64,000 nt of DNA, from contig OY986436.1 in the NCBI GenBank assembly GCA_963920525.1, positions 80,197,630 to 80,261,629 of the forward strand, written 5' to 3'. The DNA comes from Dichetophora obliterata (lineage: Eukaryota; Arthropoda; Insecta; Diptera; Sciomyzidae). The position numbers and the translations under genes are program-made. This document shows positions 1 through 10,814 of the stretch, one piece after another (position 1 is the first letter of the stretch; every line of letters begins with the position of its first letter). The notes under the pieces were generated by a model. The model saw nothing but the letters and a program-made list of their open reading frames with translations. It had not been told where the DNA came from and did not search any database.

Positions 1-1129
1 AGTGGAAGTACCACCGCCTAGCCATGAAGAGGTTCAAGTTGCCATTCAGCGACTCAAAAACAATAAGGCAGCGGGGGCTGACGGCCTGCCAGCTGAATTG
101 TTTAAAATCGGCGGCGATGAATTGATAAGGCGCATGCATCAGCTCATCAGAAAAATATGGCTAGAGGAAAGCATACCCGATGATTAGAATCTCAGCGTAC
201 TTTGTCTTTTACTTAAGAAAGGAGACCCAACAATCCAGGTATCAGTCGAGGCGATCAGTTATCTTGCGATCTCTTCAACATCATCATGGAGGGGTTCATA
301 CGAAAGGCTGGTTGCATCGCAAAAGCACAATTTTCTATAAAAGTGTCCAGCTCCTTGCGTACGCTGATGATATTGATATTGTCGGCAGAACCAAGAGAGA
401 TGTTACCGCAGCTTTCACCGCTATCGAAAAGGAATCAGCCAAAGTGGGTTTGGCAATAAACGAGGGCAAAACGAAGTATATGCTGTCTAAAAGCAGGGGA
501 GCGCGGCGTCTAGACTCCCACGTTTCATCCGGCAGCTATAACTTTAAAGTAGTCAAGGCGTTTATATACCTTGGCACCGCCATAAACAACAACAATGATG
601 TCAGCTTGGAGATGAAGCGAAGAATAACAATTGCTAATAGGTGCTACTACGGGCTCAGTAAGCAACTAAGTTCCAGAGCCCTCTCTCGATCGACATGACT
701 AGCACTCCACAAGACGCTTGTCCTACCTGTGCTTTTTTATGGCGCTGAGGCATGGGTAGTTTCACAAACTACCGCAGCTGCTCTGGGGATGTTCTAGAAA
801 AAAGTCCTTCGCAAAATCTTCGGTCCTGTTCAAGACGGCAATGACTACCGCTTCCGAATGAGCCACGAGCTGTATGAGCTCTACAAAGACATTGGCGTAG
901 TTCAGCGTATAACTGTGCAACAACTACGCTGGCTGGGTCATGTCCATCGTATGGACAACGAAGCTCCAGCGAGAAAGGTGCTCGAGGCGAGGGTCGCTGG
1001 TCAACGACGAAGAGGGAGACCATGCCTCCGATTGGAGAAAGCTCGCGCAAAGCAGAAGCGCCTGGCGAGAGCTGATGAGGTCGGCTGAAACCCGAAAACA
1101 GGTTGTCATGTCCACCGAAGTAAGTAAGT
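1..1129 (+). mobile_element. RTE-like LINE, 3' part, decayed
   Basis: This is the reverse transcriptase end of a non-LTR retrotransposon. Frame 2-187 carries the RT entry region (NKAAGADGLPAELFK). Frame 180-698 carries the catalytic palm motif YADD (LAYADDIDIVG) and the thumb (KTKYMLSKS, FIYLGTAIN). Frame 858-1088 carries the C-terminal segment (LRWLGHVHRM, GQRRRGRP). A second, better preserved copy of the same family lies at 42640-43376 on the minus strand and ends in the same way. There is a deletion between the RT entry and the palm, and frameshifts occur near 180 and 700-860. The 3' end is a short AAGT repeat at 1118-1129, as is usual for RTE-type LINEs. The element continues left of the window. 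The coding is dead. Clade assignment (RTE / F52C9.6-like) is from motif memory. Confidence 0.8.
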
Positions 1130-1383
1130 ACACTCAGGGAAAAACACTTTTACCTGATCCAGATTATTTTTACCTGACGAATTTTGTTAGGAGAGTCAAC
1201 AACATTGTATTAACCTGATCAACGTTACTTTCATCTGACGGTTCTGGTTTATAGAAATTCATGTAGAAAATAGCGGAAAAACATGGTAGGCTTATAAGGG
1301 GGAAAAAATTTGGCAATTGGCAAATTTTAACCTGAAATTTAGTTAAAATTTGGTAAAATTAACCAGATCTTTTTTCTGGGTGT
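1130..1383. mobile_element. Small TIR element (MITE-like) in the LINE tail
   Basis: The left end reads ACACTCAGGGAAAAA and the reverse complement of the right end reads ACACCCAGAAAAAA. This is an imperfect terminal inverted repeat around about 254 bp of non-coding AT-rich DNA. It sits directly in the AAGT tail of the LINE, so any duplication cannot be told from the tail repeat. The interior repeats TTACCTGA-like words. No coding capacity is seen. Confidence 0.4.
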
Positions 1384-1468
1384 AAGTACTTCTTTTTTAT
1401 CGCGTTATTGAACTAAGTCTTTCAATTAAATATCATTATGTTTTCAATTTTGTGTAATTTTTAAAGTA

Positions 1469-2689
1469 CGGGGTCCGCCAAATAACTTTTTTTTTTTGAA
1501 AATTATATAAAAAAAAACTACTGGATATTTTCTCAAATTTCTTTTTTTATTTGAAAGTACAATTCTTCCGGTTAATAATGGAAAATAATTTCATTCAAAT
1601 GGCTGCCTCGGCTCCAATTTTTAAGCACATTATCGATTGTGTGCAGCTGTATTTCACCAATGGCTTCACGAATATCGTCCTTTAAAGCGTCAATTGTCTC
1701 TGGCTTGTCGGCGTAACACTTATCTTTGAGGGCACCCCACAAATAATAGTCCAACGGTGTCAAATCGCAACGTCGAGGTGGCCAAACGACATCAGCTCTG
1801 CGGCTGATAATGCGATCTTCAAAAACAGGGCGCAAAACATCGAGTGTAGCTTCGGCTGTGTGGCACGTAGCGCCGTCCTGTTGAAACCAAATGTTGCCAA
1901 TATCGTCCTCTTCAATTTTTGTGAACAAAAATTCATTCAACATGGCCCGATAATGATCGCCATTGACTGTAACGGCCACTCCTTGCTCATTTTCGAAAAA
2001 AATGGCCCAATTATGCCTCTGGACCAAAATCCGCACCAAACAGTGATTCGTTTTGGGTGCAGCGGCTTTTCAATGTATGCGTGCGGGTTTTCTGTGCCCC
2101 AAATGCGACAATTTTGCTTGTTTACATACCCGCCAAGATCAAAATGAGCTTCATCTGAAAAGATGATTTTTTTAGCAAAATCGGCATCTTCTGTAAGTCG
2201 ATCGCATTCCCACTTAGTGAAGCGAAAACGCATTGGATGGTCAGTTGGCTTCAACTCCTGAACCAATTGGACCTTGTATGGCGTCATACCAAGGTCTTTG
2301 TGCAAATTCGTCTCAATGATGTCTCCGAAATGTTCAATTGTTGAGAACGACGGTGAATTGATGTTGATGGCTTTTGGCTTTTCACGCTTTGGTTTATCGA
2401 TGAGGATGCCAGTTTCTTTCACTTTTTTCACAAGATAACGAAAATACGGAGCTGACGGTGCTACTCTTCTTCCAAAATCCGTACGCAATTTTCGCACACA
2501 TTCTGCAACATTACCAAGATTTTCAAAGTAATGTCGCAATATTTCCCAGCGTTCTTCAAGCGTATACACAACCATATTCGTTCAGCGGAAGGATAAAACT
2601 AATTATCTGTCAAATCAGACATGAGCTAAGTGTTACCATTCACGAAATAAGCACTAGTTGGAAAAAAAAACGTTAGATGACGGACCCTG
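1469..2689 (-). mobile_element. Mariner-family element, rosa-like (DD41D)
   Basis: This is a complete mariner-type DNA transposon. The left TIR starts CGGGGTCCGCCAAATAAC and the right TIR, read inward on the minus strand, starts CAGGGTCCGTCATCTAAC. TA dinucleotides flank both ends (1467-1468 and 2690-2691), the expected target duplication. The total length of 1221 bp is typical. The transposase is on the minus strand and broken once (see the next entry). With both ends intact the element could still be moved in trans by a related transposase; that is inference. Confidence 0.9.
1572..2575 (-). pseudogene. Mariner transposase, one frameshift
   Basis: The protein cuts and rejoins the element ends. 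The N-terminal frame runs from the ATG at 2575 to 1937 and the C-terminal frame from 2039 to 1572. The two frames overlap at an A-run around 1996-2002, which marks a single indel. Visible features are the N-terminal HTH region (TLEERWEILRHYF), the first catalytic Asp (IIFSDEAHF), the second Asp (WFQQDGATCH) and the third (CDLTPLDYYLWG). Between the second and third Asp I count 41 residues, which is the DD41D signature of the rosa group rather than the classic DD34D mariners. The stop TAA lies at 1572-1574. Apart from the A-run indel it looks full length (about 335 codons). Confidence 0.85.
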
Positions 2690-2691
2690 TA

Positions 2692-3806
2692 CAACCAACT
2701 TTGTTATTTCTAAAGATGTGTTTATGTGTTGTTATTTTAAAGATGTCACTGATAAGAAAATTAAATAAACCACTAATTTAATGCTAAAATTTTTTAATTT
2801 ATTGCACAAAATTCACAGAAAATTCCTCTCAAACTTGAAATTTAGTAGTTTCAACGGATTGATTTCATCTTCATACGAGCCCAGCTCGGTAATGGTTAAA
2901 TTGAGTGGGTTCGTTGATACACCGTTAGAAAGGACAGTTCATTGAAAGGACTTCTTAAAATAAATTTTCCGTGAGTTAGTTTTTCTGCTGAAAACAAGAA
3001 TGTGCATCAAAATCATGAAATACTAATTAACCCTGTAACCCCTAAGGGTGTGAAAATAGACCTTCCTTCCATACGATTTTTTGCTCAACTCGACATCACC
3101 TTTCACTTATTTAAATATTTTTACTCTGTCGTGGGACACATTGCATATAGATTTTAAAACATGGGCATTTCCAAACTGGCGTTACGTATGATTTGCACGA
3201 AGAAATATTAAAAAAAAGAAAAAGTCTAATATTTAAGAAGGTTTACATTACAAAAAACAGAAGTAATTTTTAACTTGGATGACAAAATTTGTAAAACACT
3301 CTGAATTGGGCAAGACTTTTTGTATACAACTTATTTAAAAGGATTTAAAATAATGTAAGTTTATTTTCCAAGTGATCAAATTTAAAAATATTCTGTTTTT
3401 TTAGATAAGGCTTTTTGAATTCACGTTACTTAAATTTGCATTGTAGTTTAATTAAATAATTAGGTAGTTTAGTAATTATGTAATTAAGTAATTAATATAG
3501 AAATTTAATACATTTTTCTTTCCTTGCTTCATCCATTTTTTCATTATCTTTAGCCAATGTCTTCCATTTTACCTAAAAAAAAAGTTTACGATACATTTAC
3601 TAAACATTTACGAAAAAGAAAAACTACATTTGTGAAACAGTGCAGACGATTTGATCATCATGGCAAATGAATTTATGTATAAATTGCTTAAATTAATAAA
3701 ACTAAAAGGTTTATCTTAGATAATATAATAAAATAACCCATTTTTACTAAGTTTTACTATTTTGGTCACGGTAAACTTTCCTGTGGAAATGCCCATATAT
3801 ATTTTA
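2692..3806. other. AT-rich intergenic stretch, no gene seen
   Basis: It contains only short AT-rich open frames and homopolymer runs. I see no domain, tRNA or clear repeat boundary. Confidence 0.6.
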
Positions 3807-5083
3807 CTAGCTGAAACCCGGCGCGTTGCTGCCACGCTCCCTTTAATGTGTAAATTGAGGTCAAATACTGAATTCCGATGCTGTACGAGCTATAAATCTA
3901 AAGCTATTCGATATCGTAAATTTACGTTGAATTGGAGATGCTACGCTCCTAGTCCAACGCCCATAAAAACTATTCAGTAAAACTGAATCCTTTTTAACGC
4001 CCATAAAATGTAATCAATGAAACTGCATGTGTACATTGTGGTGGAATACTGAATTCTGACGCTGTGCGACCTATAACTCAAAAGCTATTCGATATCGCAA
4101 ATTTGGGTTAAATAAGAAGTGCCACTCCCCCTTGACAAACACCCATATAATTTAATCAATGAAACGGCATGTGCACATTTGAGTCGAATACTGAACTCCG
4201 AATTAGCTATTCGATATTGCAAATTTGGTGCCACGCCCGCTTGTCCAACGCCATAAAATATTATTAGTAAAACTGCATTTGTAGATTAAGGTTGAATACT
4301 GAATTTCATAGCTGTGCGACCTATAACTCCATAGATATTCGATATCGCAAAATTCAGTTGTATGGTAGGTGCCACTCCCCCTTGTCGAACGCCCATAAAA
4401 TTATACCAATTAAACTGCATGTGTAAATTCCAACGCTCATAAAATGTTATCAATGAAACTGCATGTATAAATTTATGTCAAACACTGAATTTCGATGCTG
4501 TGCGACCTGTAATTCAAAAACTATTCGATATCGCAAGTTTTGCTTGTATCCAAGGTGCCACTACCTCTTGTTTTTTATTCCCATAAAATGTCATCACTGA
4601 AACGACATGTATAAATTGTGGTTGAATACCAGATTTCGAGGCTGTGCGACCCATAACTCCAAAGCAGTTTGATATCGCAAATTTTGTATGTATTTGTGGG
4701 CGGTAAAAGGGGATGTGGCAGTTATTTCTTAAACCATCTAGTACTCGAAACAAATCCACTGCCAAAATTTGAGCGCAATCGGGCCAGTAGTTTCGAAGCC
4801 TTTTTATCTTTTCTTAAAAGTAGGCGTAGTTATAGTGGGACCACGCCCATTTTTATTATAGTAACCGATAGTTATTATACGAACTTAATTACCAAATTTT
4901 AGTTTAACACGACAAAAACCGTCTTAAATATAGCATTTTTTATTTGTGGGCGGTAAAAGGGGGTGTGGCAACATTTTCTTTTTCCTTAACCTTTGCGTAG
5001 CAATTACAAACAAATCCGCAAAAGGAAGTATCGAAGTTTTTTAAGCATCCAAACAAATCGCGATCCATTTTAATATATATAGA
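3807..5083 (-). mobile_element. Helitron-like (HINE/DINE type) non-autonomous element with internal minisatellite
   Basis: Read on the minus strand the element begins TCTATATATATTAAAATGG (5083 downward). It ends with GCGTGGCAGCAACGCGCC, which can fold into a short hairpin, followed by CTAG at 3810-3807. A TC start, a hairpin near the 3' end and a CTRR terminus fit Helitrons and Helentron-associated elements. There are no TIRs and no target duplication. The middle (about 3820-4690) is a degenerate direct repeat of roughly 115-190 bp units sharing ATTCGATATCGCAAATTT, AACTGCATGTGTAAATTGAGG and CACGCCC. No Rep/helicase gene is present. A larger relative is at 50860-52636. Confidence 0.6.
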
Positions 5084-5390
5084 CTAGCAAATACCCGCTG
5101 CTTCGCCCGAAATAGCTTTACAAGCACGGAGTTGACTTAAAAAAAACAACTTTATTTGTTCAACATTGACTTAAGACTGACATACAATAAATTTAATAAA
5201 ACAGCAAAGGTATTAGATGTTTATGTTGCAAAATACAATTGTGTGTTTGTGAAATGATAACTAAACCATAAGCGTGTGTTTCAGAAATGATAACTAAGCA
5301 TAAGCGTTAAACAGTGGGAATTGTGAAATATGGTATAAATATTAAATACAGGTAAAGTGCTGATCTAGCGTCTGCTGCATTTCCTGCATT
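5084..5390 (-). mobile_element. Terminal piece of a second Helitron-like element
   Basis: Directly abutting the previous element is CTAGCAAATACCCGCTGC, then TTCGCCCG. On the minus strand this reads as a GC-rich 3' end finishing in CTAG. The rest, up to the Gypsy env remnant, has no recognised content. It may include remains of the 3' LTR of that Gypsy element. Confidence 0.4.
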
Positions 5391-5395
5391 GTCTC

Positions 5396-5971
5396 TTATC
5401 TATGTGGTGCAGATAATGTTACTCCTCCCTCCTTAGATTTGAACGATGGCCATGAAATCTTTGAAGATGAAGTGGCAGGAGCGGCATCCTCGTTTTCTGG
5501 ATTCAGTGCGACTTTCAGGTGAAATTTTTTGTGAATAATGATGCAAATCAGGATTGTAATGATGCATATGCTGGTTATGAGGACTATAGTATTATTGTTG
5601 TTTTTGTTTTCTTCTGATTTTACCAGTGTAATATCTTTTTGGTTCTCGAAACAGTAATCTCTTAGTTTCTGCAAATTAAGTGTTTCTATGGTTTCTTCTG
5701 CGTGGATTTCGTTGAGGAATGGTGGAAAGATGTGAATTTTGTAACAGAATATTTTGCGATCTTCTCTATACACGATTCCATTTATTCGTATTTGACAGTT
5801 CTCGTAATGCAGTAGCACAGTTCCTTCTAGTGTGATGTTATTTTTGTTGCAAGTTGAGTGGATAGTCGTTGATGGTACATTTATGAGCAGGATGTAGTTG
5901 GGTTGAGGTTGTTGGATCGATTGTAGATGTCCTACTTCGTTAACGGTGCAGAAAGTTTGCTTGTTGTCCAT
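5396..5971 (-). pseudogene. Env-like glycoprotein, C-terminal part
   Basis: This is an open frame of 191 residues in the env position of an errantivirus-like element, downstream of pol on the minus strand. It is rich in Asn and Cys, with several N-x-S/T sites in the N-terminal two thirds. A strongly hydrophobic stretch (IVLITSICIITILICIII) sits near residues 129-146, followed by a basic, short cytoplasmic tail, the layout of a type I membrane anchor. The upstream part of env (5972 to about 7050) is broken by stops and indels. The receptor-binding and fusion parts are therefore not intact. The family assignment rests on position, layout and the TM segment. Confidence 0.6.
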
Positions 5972-7050
5972 TAGAATCTTGATGCATTTGTAGTCTTCTG
6001 TTTGCTCTACATCGTCCTCTTGTTGACAATAGTAAATACCTTCTACTTCTGGACAAGGTGTATTTAAACATTGGACATCCTCAGTATCATAAAGAATATA
6101 GGGTTTGGTGGATATTTGTTTTGTTTTATTTATAGGAAGTGGAATGGTGTGGTATAAGGAGTATTTATTTTAGGACAGGATTGGAATTTGTACGTTGAAA
6201 ATAATATTTGAATTGTTATAATATGCTTGTAGTTTCAAAAGTTCATAAATATGTTCGTTAGACTTAATTTTAATATTTTGGTTTTGTAATATATTCGAAA
6301 TTTCATTAATTTCTTAAGGACTTAATAGAAGTTTTGGAATAATATTATTATTAAATTATCTATTACTATTGCTTCAGCAATATCGCTTAAGTGATCTATA
6401 AGAATGTCGATGTTATAAGCTATTTGTGATCGAAAGAATAGATCGTTTTCTTCTCTGGTTCTTGTTTTGCTCTTTCTTGAAATTGGTTAAGAAATTGTTC
6501 TATTATATCTTGCTGAGCATTAATATGTTTGCTGATATTTTAAAATCTTTCTAGCATTTGTGAATTGAGAGATATTTGTTTATTGAATTCTAAAGATATT
6601 TTATCCTGATTTAAAGTTAAGTTACTTATTTTGTTAATTAATTCTTCGGCATCGGACGCATCCATATTACCAGTTATAAATTTATTTACAGTTCCTTACC
6701 ACGCCTCTTCTATTACGTGGCTTTGTAGTTAGTAAGTTTAATTTAGATTGTAAATTCTTTAGTTTGAATTGAATTAAATCGGTAGTTTTTTTGAATATCG
6801 GCATTGTTTTAAAAGTAATTAGAGAATCAGTAATTCTATTGATGTCAGATTGATACGTTTCGAGGTCAACTATGTGAATCTAGTTATAATTGCGGATTGT
6901 GTGAGCTCTTGCTAAGTTTAGTGGTAGGACTCCAAGTCTATTGTTTAAGTCATGCACTTCCATAATTTGTGCGGAGCAGAGAATTTGTCTGTAAGTATAT
7001 ATAAAGGATTGGGTGGTCTAGTGTTAATATCATATTCCTTTTTCTTTTTC
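5972..7050 (-). pseudogene. Upstream env-like remnant, heavily broken
   Basis: The stretch lies between the integrase and the open env frame. Translation on the minus strand gives Asn/Leu-rich fragments in all three frames with frequent stops. No frame exceeds about 60 residues. It is called env remnant by position only. Confidence 0.4.
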
Positions 7051-7059
7051 TTTATTTTT

Positions 7060-7901
7060 GCTTTATGCAATTTTTGATTGTTTGTTGTTATTAAGGTTAC
7101 TTTACCGTTTTTCTTTACTTTGTGTTTGCGAAATCTAGGTGTTAACTTATTCCTTCTACATTCTTTTCTAAATATTTAATTATTATCTTCCCAATTTTCG
7201 GGGTCTTCTCGCTTTTCGTTTAGAGAGTCGATTCTCTTATTTACTATATTTTCAACTTTAGTTTTTATTAAAGGATATAATTTAACTTGAAATGCGTTAA
7301 GCTTTTCTAAATATTCGAGTTTAGTACTACATGTTAGGTTTTTATTAAATTGGAAGGTTCACCCATAAAATAATTCATAGGGTGTTAATTTAGTTGGCGA
7401 ATGTATGGCTTTGTTATATGTTATAAGGGTATCTAATAATATTTCTTCGTGATCTAATTCTAAATTTTGTTTTTCTCTAATAATTCTATAAATTTCAGTG
7501 AGTGTTGAGTGCAGCCTTTAAACTTTTGCGTTTCTACTACTTTGTTGAAAGGAAGTATAATGTAGATTTATGTCATGTTTTCTACAAAATTCTTTGAAAA
7601 TATTTGAAGTAAATTCCGTTCCTTGGTCACATACTATTTTTTGTGGGTGTCTGTCGTATTTTAATAATTGACACTTATCGCAGATATTAATTATGTTAGT
7701 GATTTTTTATTTCATATATGGGAAATAAAATTGACGTCTTAAATGTAATAGGGTTTCTTCAATACCTCTATGCCTGGATTTTTCGTGGTAATCGTTAATG
7801 AGTTTATCCTGATCATCATTCTGTCTGATGTCTGTTAATATTTCGGTGCATCTGATTATTTTAAATATTTTACTTTGTGAAAAGTATTTCGAATAAATCA
7901 T
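7060..7901 (-). pseudogene. Gypsy integrase remnant
   Basis: The frame 7707-7901 carries the start of the HHCC zinc region, with HEKSRHRGIEETLLHLRR matching the HxxxxHxGxxxTxxxL pattern. Farther down the minus strand, in shifted frames, are the core piece CDQGTEFTSNIF (second catalytic Asp) and the spacer region ending near YELFYG. Several stops and frameshifts separate these blocks. This gene would insert element cDNA into the chromosome and is non-functional here. Confidence 0.7.
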
Positions 7902-7975
7902 CTGTATAAATTGCGGATAGTCTATTGGGTGGCATAAAATTTTTAAGAATTTCTACTAGGTGAGTCTCTGTAAAA

Positions 7976-8600
7976 TTATTTCTTGGTTGTTCGACATTGT
8001 CGATTTTTAAAAATTGTTTCTATTGTCATACCTGATCCAGCAGTAGATTTTTGTAAGATGATTTGTAGATTGAATTCGTTTAGGGGTCTCTCTGAAATAG
8101 GAATTCCGTCGTTAAGATCTTCACTTGCTGAATGAATTGTTGTACCACTAGTACCTAAAATTGTACTGCTTGAATCATTCATGTGAATTTCAATTTGATT
8201 TTTTTGATTTATTGCTTTAATTTTTACTCTACTAAGAGCATCTGCGTTAGTGTTTTGTGATCCTTTTTTGTATACAATCTCGTAATCGTACTCTTCAAGT
8301 TTGAGGCGCCAGCGAACTAATTTGGAATTTGGTTCCTTAAAGCTCATCAGCCAGGTGAGTGGTTTGTGATCAGTAACGATTTTAAATTTGTGTCCGAACA
8401 AATATGGCCTGAAGTATTTAGTCGCCCACACAATGGCAAGCAATTCTTTCTCTATTGTAGTATAATTAATTTCTGTGTCTGTCAAAGTTCTACTAGCATA
8501 ACGGATTGGAAGATCGCTTCCTATGGGTCCTTGTGAGAGAATAGCTCCAATAGCAAAGTTGCTAGCGTCTGTAGTGAGAACGAATGGTTTTTCGAAGTCG
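7976..8600 (-). pseudogene. Gypsy RNase H domain
   Basis: The minus-strand frame shows the first catalytic Asp block ([10 protein letters not shown], just upstream of 8485 in the same frame), then [31 protein letters not shown] and NTNADALSR. This is the usual series of RNase H motifs of Ty3/Gypsy pol. The domain is nearly complete. The linkage to the RT block is broken by frameshifts at about 8600-8780. Confidence 0.8.
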
Positions 8601-8788
8601 GGATATTTTAAGATTTTGTCAAAATTATTTTACAAAGTTCGAATGCCTGTTTTTATTTTTCGGTTAACTGTACTGTTTTATCTTTTCTTAAGTATTCTGT
8701 TAATGGTTTAACTAATTTAGCAAAGTCTTTAATAAACTTCCTGTAGTTGCCAAATAAGCCTAAGAATGACTTTATTTCTTTTTGTGTT

Positions 8789-9190
8789 CTAGGTAATTGG
8801 GTAATTTTCGGGATTGGGTTTAACACCTTCGGTTGTTACCAGATGTCCTAAGAAAGCAATTTCTTTGTGGAGGAATTCAGATTTATCAAGCTGTTCCTTG
8901 AGGTTAGCTTGACGAAGTTTGTCAAATACTTTTTTCAAATTTTCGATGTGTTCCTGTAGGGATGTTGAGAAGACAATAATGTCATCTAAATAGACTAGAC
9001 AGATATTTCCTTGTAATTCCTTTAAAACATTGTCCATAACTCTTTGAAACGTCGATGGCGCGTTTTTCAATCCGAAAGGCATTCTTATATATTTGAAATG
9101 TCCGTTTTCCGCAGTAAAAGCTGTTTTAGATATATCCTTTGGATGCATCTTGATTTGATGGAATCCACTGGCCAAATCGAGAGTGGAAAT
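8789..9190 (-). pseudogene. Gypsy reverse transcriptase palm
   Basis: The frame carries motif A ([10 protein letters not shown]), the middle block [18 protein letters not shown] and the catalytic motif [11 protein letters not shown], followed by the thumb start ([14 protein letters not shown]). This is a typical Ty3/Gypsy RT. The finger region upstream of motif A is absent, because homology ends at about 9190. Confidence 0.85.
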
Positions 9191-9379
9191 TATTAGAAGG
9201 ACTGAAGGTTTGACTGTTATGCTCCATTAATTGTTGTGGCAATCTGAGAGTTTGACTAAAAACTATATCAGCTCATGATGCCTTAATATCCTCTTCAACC
9301 GTATATCTAAGTCCTTAAAGAACTAGTGATAACTCTGACTACCAGTTGGTTTGGTTATTGATCGCAGTTAGAGAAGTTT
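9191..9379. other. Junction between two Gypsy remnants, nothing recognised
   Basis: Short AT-rich stretch with no domain and no clear LTR ends. Confidence 0.4.
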
Positions 9380-9636
9380 TTAGTGCGTGAAGCAGAATTT
9401 TTTATGTATTTTTGCTGTTAAGACTTTAAAAAAATGTTTGAAAGTGATGGAAATTAACGGAGGTCCAATTTCCAGAGGAACTAAAAAACGTGATATATAT
9501 TCTCTTTGAAGTGTGTTTGCAAATGTATTAGTACTGGAACCCTTTACTAGATAAACCTTATGCCAACGTGTGTTTCGGTCAATTATGGTAAGAAGATATC
9601 TATAACCATTTGATATCGGTAATGGACCCACTAGAT
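9380..9636 (-). pseudogene. Second Gypsy integrase core, C-side piece (split by a hAT)
   Basis: The minus-strand frame reads DLVGPLPISNGYRYLLTIID near its start, the integrase catalytic core with the first Asp and the SNGYRYLLT block, then NTRWHKVYLVKG and RFLVPLEI. It differs from the errantivirus integrase beside it, so it is a separate element. The frame stops exactly at the border of the hAT insertion (9637). Its upstream codons resume at 15549 on the far side of the hAT. Confidence 0.75.
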
Positions 9637-10814
9637 CAGTGGTTCTCAACCGTTTTTGGTAGCGCCCCCTTTCCACGTTTACGTCAAACTCGCGCCACCC
9701 TCCCACATTTTTTTCAAGTTCAATAAATTTGTCCTGTTTTATATAATCCTTTTCAATTTAAAAAAATTTTATATAATACAACTTCAAATAAAAAAATAAT
9801 TATTATAAAAAAAAGAGATCATTGGTTTTTACAAACCATAGTTCAGTCATAGAAATAAAAAATCCCTTATTTCTATGATTTCAGTAAACTTTTTAAAAAA
9901 ATTTAAAAAAAAAAAAAACCTTTTTAAAGATGTGTTGGTTAATCTAATTGCTGGCAAATTTTTTGATCAAATAGTTTTTCATATTTTATTTTAATATTTC
10001 TGGAGGTTATTGACCTTTACTCTTAAATTGCGATTCTTAAATGTAGACTAATTGTAAATTGTTTTAATTTTTAATTCTTTTGATAAATTGTTAATTATTG
10101 TGTTTTTAAAATCTCCCCTGAAGATGTCACCAAACAAGTGACGAGACGTCGGAAAAAATGATTTTTTAGTCATTCATTTAAAAATTGCAATTGAACAGTA
10201 ATGGTCAAAAACCTCCACATGATAAAATAATATATTTATATTGACAATTTTTTTTTTTTTTTTTTTAACATGCAATAACAATAGAGTTCAGCTACTACAG
10301 CTTTTTCGCACTTTCTCCGCATTGGATCATCTTAAGAACCAGCCCAAATAACATCAAAACATCTCAATAAGGCCATTCACAGTTCGAATACGCTGGTCTG
10401 CCATTTGTTCGATCCGCTATTTGTACGCCAATTTACGAAAGCGCATTTTGCTTTGCTGTTGTTTTGCATACAAATGCAAATACGCAGGCACTCGTAAATA
10501 AAAGCAGCCCTTGGAGGTGTTTTTTGTACCTCGTATTTTTATGCTCTGTCTACAGCCGCATAATCACATACATCATAGAGTTGCACAGTCTTTTTATACG
10601 ACAGTCACATGGCGAGGTGCTCACAATTCGAACAATAACAAATGCTATAAATACGACTTGTTAAAAGTACGCTCAAACCGTGAATAGCCCCAATGATATC
10701 GATAAGAGCGGTCCAAAACAATCCAAAGTGAGAAAAATTTACCCACCATAATATGGGTTGGGCTCAGGGACAACACAAGACATAACAACTAACCATGCGT
10801 TTACATAGATCTAA

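Larger units (their letters stand above)
5396..9190 (-). mobile_element. Errantivirus-like Gypsy retrotransposon, decayed, 5' half missing
   Basis: In minus-strand order the region holds RT, RNase H, integrase and an env-like frame, the order of insect errantiviruses. gag, protease, the primer site and clear LTRs are absent. Homology stops near 9190, just upstream of the RT motif LDLASGF. Many stops and frameshifts mark it as an old copy. It lies downstream of haspin (lower coordinates) and is not part of that gene. Confidence 0.8.
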
